Position numbers and translations under genes: made by a program. From NCBI RefSeq assembly GCF_009469615.1, contig NZ_SSXX01000002.1, positions 416,001-480,000 of the forward strand: 64,000 nt of DNA, read 5' to 3'. This DNA comes from Dechloromonas sp. H13. Its GTDB lineage: Bacteria; Pseudomonadota; Gammaproteobacteria; Burkholderiales; Rhodocyclaceae. The notes beneath the pieces were generated by a model, which worked only from the letters and a program-made list of their open reading frames with translations, did no database searches and was not told where the DNA came from. Positions 57,351 to 64,000 of this stretch are shown here, piece by piece (the stretch's first letter is position 1; each line of letters begins with the position of its first letter).

Positions 57351-57802
57351 GCGCCAAAATGATCGAACACCGCGGCATCGTCCAGCGCGTCGAGGGCGGC
57401 AAGGCCATCGTCGCCATGGAGACGGCGGGCTGCTCGTCCTGCGGGCAGGGCAGCAGCTGCGGCATCGGCAAGATGGCCGGCGGCCGGCCGGCGACCCTGC
57501 TCACCCTGCCGGTCGGCGGCGACGTCAAGGCCGGCGACCTCGTGCTGATCGGCCTGCCCGAGAGCAAGCTGACGCTGTCGGCGCTGCTCGGCTACCTGTT
57601 TCCGGCCTTCGCCATGCTGTTCGGCGCCTGGCTCGGCTCGCTGCTCGAAGGTTCCGATGGCGCCACGGCGCTCGGGGCCATCGCCGGCTTCCTGGTCGCG
57701 CTGGCCATCGCCCGCCTCGTCATCGGGCTGGCGCCCGGCCTGCTGCCGGCGCCGCAGCTGATTCCGCTTTCCAACCATTCCAACGCATTCCCCAAGGAGT
57801 AA
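57347..57802 (+). CDS. RseC/SoxR-reducing-system family membrane protein
   Basis: 151 residues from the ATG at 57347. The N-terminal cysteine motif CSSCGQGSSCGIGK and two membrane helices (about 75-97 and 102-122) match the RseC family, whose members assist Rnf/Rsx or redox control of regulators in the membrane. Its ATG overlaps the nifX stop. A link to the Rnf complex encoded 6 kb upstream is possible. This location in a nif operon is notable. Confidence 0.85.
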   Translation: MSAKMIEHRGIVQRVEGGKAIVAMETAGCSSCGQGSSCGIGKMAGGRPATLLTLPVGGDVKAGDLVLIGLPESKLTLSALLGYLFPAFAMLFGAWLGSLLEGSDGATALGAIAGFLVALAIARLVIGLAPGLLPAPQLIPLSNHSNAFPKE

Positions 57803-57806
57803 GACC

Positions 57807-58271
57807 ATGAGCGAAGCCATACTCGAACGCGACCCCATCCTCGACACCGATTTCATCAAGGAGATGGCCCGCCAGATGCGCGCCCTCGACACCTACGGCA
57901 CCTACCAGGGCTGGAGCGTCGAGAAGATCCTCGATCCCTACGTGCTGACCAAGGAGCGCAAGGCCGAGATTCCGCTCGTCGGTGATCCGGACGACGTCAC
58001 CATCGCCCGCGTCAAGGCCTTCTACAACGCCATCGCCGTGCTTATCGAGAAGGAGTGCAAGCTGCTCGCCGTGCCGCTGGTGCATCTGACGCACGAAGGC
58101 TTCGGCCGCGCCCTGATCACCGTCGGCAAGCTGGTCGCCGTCGACCGCACCCTGCGCGACGTGCATCGCTTCGGTTTCGCCAGCCTGTCCAAGATGAAGG
58201 ACGAGGCCGACAAGATCCTCGGCGTCGCCCTCGAGCGCATCGGCCAGTATCCGGCCGTCGCCGGCCTGTAA
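57807..58271 (+). CDS. NifX-associated nitrogen fixation protein (DUF269)
   Basis: 154 residues. The DFIKEMARQMRALDTYGTY opening and the LVHLTHEGFGRALI core fit DUF269, a helical protein almost always encoded after nifX. Function unknown, thought to act in FeMo-co assembly. It has AAGGAG before its ATG. Confidence 0.93.
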   Translation: MSEAILERDPILDTDFIKEMARQMRALDTYGTYQGWSVEKILDPYVLTKERKAEIPLVGDPDDVTIARVKAFYNAIAVLIEKECKLLAVPLVHLTHEGFGRALITVGKLVAVDRTLRDVHRFGFASLSKMKDEADKILGVALERIGQYPAVAGL

Positions 58272-58283
58272 GCGGAGGCAGTG

Positions 58284-58502
58284 ATGAGCGATGAAGAAAT
58301 CGCCGCCCTCGACAAGGAAGTGAAGAAGCTGAAGCGCATCGCTTCCGAGTGGGCCTCGCAGATGCACGACCTCGTGGAGGATCGCCTGCCGGCGGCCTAC
58401 CAGGAGATTCCCGGCATCGCCCAATCCACCTTCGAGGCCTGCCAGGCCTGGGCCGATGCCAACGCCCGCCTGGCCGCCGCCCAGAAAGGACAACCCGCAT
58501 GA
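58284..58502 (+). CDS. CCE_0567-family (DUF683) small protein
   Basis: 72 residues from the ATG at 58284 (a GTG precedes it directly). It is a helical-hairpin protein with KEVKKLKRIASEWASQMHDLVEDRLP, the family segment. It follows DUF269 in most nif clusters; metal binding has been proposed. Its stop overlaps the next start (ATGA). Confidence 0.93.
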   Translation: MSDEEIAALDKEVKKLKRIASEWASQMHDLVEDRLPAAYQEIPGIAQSTFEACQAWADANARLAAAQKGQPA

Positions 58503-58768
58503 TTACCGGACTCACCCGCGGCGGCGTCGAATGGACGCCGCAATTCGCCACTCATCTCGACCAGTCCAAGTGCATCGGCTGCGGCCGCTGCTACAAGGTC
58601 TGTCCGCGCAACGTGCTCGACCTGGTCGAGCGCGAACTCGATGACGACGATGACGATGACGACGACAACATGATGGTGATGTCGCTCGCCAATCCCATGG
58701 ACTGCATCGGCTGCGGCTCCTGCGGGCGTGTCTGTCCGAAGGACTGCTACACCTACGCGCCGGCCTGA
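58499..58768 (+). CDS. fdxB: Ferredoxin III, nif-specific (FdxB)
   Basis: 89 residues with two [4Fe-4S] motifs, CIGCGRCYKVCP and CIGCGSCGRVCP. The TRGGVEWTPQF opening identifies the nif-specific type. A run of nine aspartates lies in the linker between the two clusters. Acidic linkers occur in relatives, but this one is unusually pure. It supplies electrons, probably to NifEN or NifB. Confidence 0.94.
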   Translation: MITGLTRGGVEWTPQFATHLDQSKCIGCGRCYKVCPRNVLDLVERELDDDDDDDDDNMMVMSLANPMDCIGCGSCGRVCPKDCYTYAPA

Positions 58769-58771
58769 GGC

Positions 58772-59128
58772 ATGCCGCGGCTTTCCGAAGTTTCCGCCAT
58801 GGCCGCGCAGGGCGAGGCGGTGTGCAGCGCCCTGCGCGGCCAGGTGGAAAAACTTGGGTTATCGATCGGCGACGAGCCGGTCTGGGCCGCTGCGACATTC
58901 GAGGAAACGACCGATCCGTTCTCGCAGGAGGTCAGCGTCGTCGCCTACTGGCGTGGCGGCCAGCGCTTCGGCAAGGCGACCTTCTTTCCCGACGGCCGCG
59001 TCTTCGCCGAATACCAGGTACTGCTGCCACATCCGGCCAACGGGGACAGCTATGTGGATTCGGTGCAAATCTGGGGTCGACCGCAGCAACTGCGCGGCGA
59101 GGCCGTGATCGCCGACTACCTGAAGTAG
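58772..59128 (+). CDS. Conserved hypothetical protein of the nifENX operon
   Basis: 118 residues, soluble, with one Cys and a beta-rich central part (FGKATFFPDGRVFAEYQVLLP). It starts 3 bp after fdxB and ends 3 bp before the next gene. I know no family for it. Possible role in FeMo-co assembly by position only. Confidence 0.75.
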   Translation: MPRLSEVSAMAAQGEAVCSALRGQVEKLGLSIGDEPVWAAATFEETTDPFSQEVSVVAYWRGGQRFGKATFFPDGRVFAEYQVLLPHPANGDSYVDSVQIWGRPQQLRGEAVIADYLK

Positions 59129-59131
59129 GCG

Positions 59132-59548
59132 ATGAGCGTTCTGCCCCGCCTCATCCTGATGCACAAACACAGGACCAGCGGGCGCGTCCGCTTTCTCTGC
59201 TTCAGCGCCGGCGTCATCGCCTTCAGCCCCCTGCCGGCCCTCGCGGCGCTGCGCGACGAGGACTATTCGCCGACCCTTCGTTTTCATCCGACTGCCGTCG
59301 TGCGCGAGGCGGAAATCCACCTCGGCCTGCCCGAAGGCGCCATCGAGCCGGTGGCCGAGTTCAGCGCCTGGGTCGATACGCCGGCCGGCGACGTGCCGGT
59401 GCTGCTTGCCGCCTTTGCCGACATCGATCCACCCTTCGCGGCGGCCGAGCGGACCCGTAGCCGCTTCATCGCGATCACCGAATCGCGTCTCCTGAGCGAA
59501 GTCGAGCGCAACCTGCTGCGGCGCGCCTACGAACACGTCCTCGGTTGA
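59132..59548 (+). CDS. Conserved hypothetical protein at the end of the nifENX operon
   Basis: 138 residues; a start at 59159 (MHKH) is an alternative. The stretch RFLCFSAGVIAFSPLPALAAL near the N-terminus is moderately hydrophobic and could be a signal or membrane anchor. The rest is acidic with a helical C-terminus. No family recognised. The next promoter begins directly after it. Confidence 0.7.
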   Translation: MSVLPRLILMHKHRTSGRVRFLCFSAGVIAFSPLPALAALRDEDYSPTLRFHPTAVVREAEIHLGLPEGAIEPVAEFSAWVDTPAGDVPVLLAAFADIDPPFAAAERTRSRFIAITESRLLSEVERNLLRRAYEHVLG

Positions 59549-59549
59549 T

Positions 59550-59565
59550 TGTCGCAAATGCGACA
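59550..59565 (+). promoter_or_regulatory. NifA upstream activator site of iscA-nifUS
   Basis: Reads TGTCGCAAATGCGACA (TGT-N10-ACA, near-perfect palindrome), about 90 bp upstream of the expected start site. Confidence 0.9.
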
Positions 59566-59621
59566 ACGCCGGTTCGGCGAACAATTCAATGAATTCAATT
59601 GGTTGTAGTGGTTTTGCGGGA

Positions 59622-59637
59622 TGGCACAGGGCTTGCA
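59622..59637 (+). promoter_or_regulatory. Sigma-54 (-24/-12) promoter of iscA-nifUS
   Basis: Reads TGGCACAGGGCTTGCA, a complete consensus match, 33 bp upstream of the iscA start. Confidence 0.95.
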
Positions 59638-59669
59638 ATGAACAGCCCATCTACTCTGGGAGAATCGCC

Positions 59670-59993
59670 ATGATCAATCTGACCCCCGCTGCCATCAAGG
59701 CTGTCCAACGCTTTATCCGCGGTTCCGAAACGCCGGTCATCGGCCTGCGCCTGGTGATTTCGGGCGGTGGCTGCTCCGGCCTCCAGTACGGCATGAAACT
59801 CGAAGCCGAGAAGGCCGACGACGACTGGGAACTCGAGGTCGAAGGCGTCAAGCTGCTGGTCGATCCGATGACCTTCCCGATGATCGACAACGTCAATATT
59901 GATTTCGTCGACACCCTCACCCATACCGGTTTCAAGTTCGACAACCCGAACGCCAGCTCGCAGTGCTCCTGCGGTTCCTCTTTCTCGGTCTAA
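59670..59993 (+). CDS. iscA: Nif-specific IscA (A-type Fe-S carrier)
   Basis: 107 residues. The three cluster cysteines are in GGGCSGLQY and SQCSCGSSFS. It transfers Fe-S clusters made by NifU and NifS. First gene of the nifUS operon, 12 bp from nifU, with CTGGGAG before the ATG. Confidence 0.95.
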   Translation: MINLTPAAIKAVQRFIRGSETPVIGLRLVISGGGCSGLQYGMKLEAEKADDDWELEVEGVKLLVDPMTFPMIDNVNIDFVDTLTHTGFKFDNPNASSQCSCGSSFSV

Positions 59994-60005
59994 GGAGCGC
60001 TCGCC

Positions 60006-60902
60006 ATGTGGGAATACTCTGACAAGGTCCGCGAACATTTCTTCAATCCGCGCAACTCCGGTCCGCTGGAAGAAGCCAACGGCATCGGCGATGTCGGTTC
60101 CATCCAGTGCGGCGACGCGCTGCGCCTGATGCTGAAGGTCGAACCGGAAACCGAGATCATCCAGGACGCGCATTTCCAGACCTTCGGCTGCGGTTCGGCG
60201 ATCGCTTCCTCGTCGGCGCTGACCGAGATCATCAAGGGCATGACGCTGGACGATGCCCTGAAGGTTTCCAACCAGGACATCGCCGACTATCTCGACGGCC
60301 TGCCGCCGGAAAAGATGCACTGCTCGGTGATGGGCCGCGAAGCCCTGCAGGCCGCCATCGCCAACTACCGCGGCGAGGAATGGTCTGACGACCACGAGGA
60401 GGGCGCCCTGATCTGCAAGTGCTTCGCCATCGACGCCGTCATGATCGAGGACGTGGTCAAGGCCAATGACCTGAATACCGTAGAGGAAGTGACCTTCTAC
60501 ACCAAGGCCGGTGGCGGCTGCGCGGCCTGCCATGAAGGCATCGAGGAAATCCTCGCCAAGATCAAGGCCGAACGCGCCGGCCCCGGCGAAGTGTCGCCGC
60601 CGCCGGCCTGCCCGGCGACGCCGGAAGCGCCCAAGCCGCCGAGCAAGAAGCTGTCGATCGTCGAGAAGATCAAGAAGATCGAGGAAGTGCTGGAATCGGT
60701 CCGTCCGATGCTGCAGCGCGACCACGGCGATGTCGAGCTGGCCGACGTCCAGGGCAAGAAGATCTACGTGCACCTGAAGGGCGCCTGCTCCGGCTGCATG
60801 ATGGAAGCGGCCACCCTGGGCGGCATCCAGCAGAAGATGATCGAAACGCTCGGCGAACTGGTGCAGGTGCTGCCGTCGTCGCACATGCCGGTCGAAGCCT
60901 GA
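60006..60902 (+). CDS. nifU: NifU Fe-S scaffold
   Basis: 298 residues in three domains: an IscU-like N-terminal domain with cysteines in [14 protein letters not shown] and MHCSVMG; a central [2Fe-2S] ferredoxin-like domain with CKCF and GGCAACH; and a C-terminal Nfu domain with CSGCMM. It is the scaffold for [4Fe-4S] clusters for nitrogenase. Confidence 0.97.
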   Translation: MWEYSDKVREHFFNPRNSGPLEEANGIGDVGSIQCGDALRLMLKVEPETEIIQDAHFQTFGCGSAIASSSALTEIIKGMTLDDALKVSNQDIADYLDGLPPEKMHCSVMGREALQAAIANYRGEEWSDDHEEGALICKCFAIDAVMIEDVVKANDLNTVEEVTFYTKAGGGCAACHEGIEEILAKIKAERAGPGEVSPPPACPATPEAPKPPSKKLSIVEKIKKIEEVLESVRPMLQRDHGDVELADVQGKKIYVHLKGACSGCMMEAATLGGIQQKMIETLGELVQVLPSSHMPVEA

Positions 60903-60945
60903 GCACTACACACAAACTCCAACAGAAATTGCAAAGGACAGCGCC

Positions 60946-62154
60946 ATGGAACCGATCTATCTGGACAACAACGCCACCACGCGCTGCGATCCCGCCGTGG
61001 TCGAAGCCATGCTTCCCTTCTTCACCGAGCATTTCGGCAACGCCTCGTCGATCCACGCCTTCGGCAGCGAAGTCGGCAAGGCGCTGAAGAAGGCCCGCGG
61101 CCAGGTGCAAGCGCTGCTCGGCGCCGAGCACGACTCGGAAATCATCTTCACCTCCTGCGGCACAGAGTCCGATTCGACGGCCATCCTCTCCGCGCTCAAG
61201 GCGCAGCCGGACCGCAATACGGTGATCACCACCGTCGTCGAGCATCCGGCCATCCTGACGCTGTGCGAATGGCTGGAAAAGGAAGGCTACATCGTCCACA
61301 AGCTGAAGGTGGACAAGAAGGGCCGCATCGACATGGACGAATACAAGTCCCTGTTGAACGACCGCGTCGCCATCGTCTCGGCGATGTGGGCCAACAACGA
61401 GACCGGCACCATCTTCCCGGTCGAGGAAATGGCTGCGCTGGCGTCCGAAAAGGGCATCATGTTCCACACCGACGCGGTGCAGGCGGTCGGCAAGATTCCC
61501 ATCGATCTCAAGAACACCAGGATCGACATGCTTTCGCTTTCCGGCCACAAACTGCACGCGCCCAAGGGCATCGGCGTCCTCTACCTGCGCCGCGGCTGCC
61601 GCTTCCGCCCGCTGCTGCGCGGCGGCCACCAGGAACGGGGGCGGCGGGCCGGCACCGAGAACTCGGCATCCATCGTCGGCCTCGGCGTTGCCTGCGAACT
61701 GGCCATGCAGCACATGGAAGAGGAGAACACCACGGTCCGGCGTCTGCGCGACAAGCTGGAAAAAGGCATCCTCAGCCAGATCACCCATTGCTTCCCGACC
61801 GGCGACACTGGCAACCGCTTGCCCAACACCAGCAACATTGCCTTCGAATATATAGAAGGCGAAGCCATCCTGTTGCTGTTGAACAAGATGGGCATCGCCG
61901 GCAGCTCGGGCTCGGCCTGTACCTCGGGGTCGCTCGAACCTTCGCATGTGATGCGCGCGATGGGCATTCCCTATACGGCCGCTCACGGCACCATCCGCTT
62001 CTCGCTGTCCCGCTATAACACCGAAGCGGAAGTGGACCGGGTGATCGCGGCAGTGCCGCCCATCGTCGCCCAGTTGCGCAAGCTTTCTCCCTATTGGAGC
62101 GAGAAGGGGCCGGTCGCCAATCCCGAAGCCGCCTTCGCCCCGACTTACGCCTGA
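60946..62154 (+). CDS. nifS: NifS cysteine desulfurase
   Basis: 402 residues. The PLP lysine is K202 in SLSGHKLHAP and the catalytic cysteine is C325 in GSACTSGS. The HTDAVQAVG segment holds the PLP ring. NifS gives sulfur to NifU. It ends before a strong terminator and the ribosomal RNA operon. Confidence 0.98.
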   Translation: MEPIYLDNNATTRCDPAVVEAMLPFFTEHFGNASSIHAFGSEVGKALKKARGQVQALLGAEHDSEIIFTSCGTESDSTAILSALKAQPDRNTVITTVVEHPAILTLCEWLEKEGYIVHKLKVDKKGRIDMDEYKSLLNDRVAIVSAMWANNETGTIFPVEEMAALASEKGIMFHTDAVQAVGKIPIDLKNTRIDMLSLSGHKLHAPKGIGVLYLRRGCRFRPLLRGGHQERGRRAGTENSASIVGLGVACELAMQHMEEENTTVRRLRDKLEKGILSQITHCFPTGDTGNRLPNTSNIAFEYIEGEAILLLLNKMGIAGSSGSACTSGSLEPSHVMRAMGIPYTAAHGTIRFSLSRYNTEAEVDRVIAAVPPIVAQLRKLSPYWSEKGPVANPEAAFAPTYA

Positions 62155-62189
62155 CGGCAATCCGTCTCTCTCTGTAGCAACCTCGGTTG

Positions 62190-62220
62190 GACCCCGGAAG
62201 AAATTCCGGGGTCATTTTTT
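62190..62220 (+). terminator. Intrinsic terminator after nifS
   Basis: GACCCCGGAA-GAAA-TTCCGGGGTC with a 10-bp perfect stem, followed by ATTTTTT. Confidence 0.95.
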
Positions 62221-62241
62221 GTCGAAAATCCGATAAGTCTG

Positions 62242-62269
62242 TTGACGTCTTTTTTGATGTGTATATAAT
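62242..62269 (+). promoter_or_regulatory. rRNA operon promoter P1
   Basis: TTGACG at 62242-62247 and TATAAT at 62264-62269 with a 16-bp spacer, near-consensus sigma-70 boxes. Confidence 0.85.
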
Positions 62270-62345
62270 GCGCACCTCTCTGCGGTGCCGGGGTTTTTGG
62301 CGGGTGCGGCGGAGAGGGGGGCGGAAAAAATGTTGTACGAAGTGC

Positions 62346-62374
62346 TTGACGAGATGTAGAGAGTGCTTCATAAT
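62346..62374 (+). promoter_or_regulatory. rRNA operon promoter P2
   Basis: TTGACG at 62346-62351 and CATAAT at 62369-62374 with a 17-bp spacer, about 105 bp downstream of P1. Tandem promoters before 16S are common. Confidence 0.8.
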
Positions 62375-62570
62375 TTCGCTTCTCTGCTGCTGACGAATCA
62401 AACGAAACGGCGCGGCAAACGATCTTTAAAAACTTGAACAACCGATAGGTGTGGGTGCCTTGATGTGAAGCGACTTCGGTCGCAACAAAGTATTAAGGCA
62501 ATCACACGGATGGAGAGATCCATCGAGGTAGAGAAATCTACCGTCAGTGAATTGCGAGTTAAGTTGGATT
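62375..62570 (+). other. 16S rRNA leader
   Basis: About 195 bp of leader with the boxA-like word ACGATCTTTAAAAACTTG near 62418 that helps antitermination. No tRNA or coding frame is seen. Confidence 0.6.

Positions 62571-64000
<1,430 letters not shown>

Overview
The window comes from a GC-rich betaproteobacterial diazotroph, most likely of the Rhodocyclales. The partial 16S rRNA gene at the right end has Rhodocyclales-like variable stretches, and the nif genes resemble those of the Azotobacter type in content (NifL/NifA, lrv, Shethna proteins FeSI and FeSII, split nif operons, Rnf). The genus cannot be fixed by reading alone.

Most of the window is one large nitrogen-fixation region. From the left: a leftward structural operon nifH-nifD-nifK-nifT-ferredoxin-nifY-small gene-lrv-partial gene (1-7303); rightward draT (7689-8507) and three lipoprotein genes; a rightward SIR2-like/unknown/hemerythrin/Rieske operon (11359-13533); and a leftward operon nifB-fdxN-nifO-like-fprA-fdx-FeSII-nifQ-draG (19318-13540). 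A lower-GC insert follows (19.7-22.8 kb) with a guanidine-II riboswitch plus exporter, a PaiB-like gene and argO/argP. After a ComB-like gene, an Fe-S oxidoreductase and an unknown gene come the molybdate block modE-modA-X-modD-nafX-modB-modC with divergent mop (26204-31830) and a leftward FeSI-nifZ-nifF-X operon (33956-32514).

A housekeeping stretch (34185-41626) holds a GST, an intracellular PHA depolymerase and a photolyase/lipocalin/SDR/ABC1-kinase cluster. Then come nifL-nifA (leftward), rnfABCDGEH plus an NhaD-like antiporter (rightward, 45329-52657), an uncharacterised helix-hairpin-helix protein, nifENX with its accessory genes (54100-59548), iscA-nifU-nifS (59670-62154), a strong terminator, and a ribosomal RNA operon whose 16S gene runs off the end.

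The layers fit together as follows. NifL/NifA controls transcription: I read GG-N10-GC sigma-54 promoters paired with TGT-N10-ACA sites before nifH, the SIR2-like operon, nifB, FeSI-nifZ-nifF, rnfA, nifE and iscA-nifUS, and a weaker pair before the helix-hairpin-helix gene. Mo enters through ModABC under ModE and is handled by Mop, NifQ, NifB and NifENX for FeMo-co. Rnf, ferredoxins and flavodoxin supply electrons. DraT/DraG switch NifH by ADP-ribosylation. FeSI, FeSII, the flavodiiron protein, hemerythrin and Rieske protein look like an oxygen and redox protection layer. The most interesting unexplained items are the SIR2-like operon, the helix-hairpin-helix protein with duplicated domains, the duplicated draT initiation region, a roughly 560-bp palindrome inside the rnf operon, and a dispersed repeat of about 30 bp whose full palindromic form lies at the centre of that palindrome.
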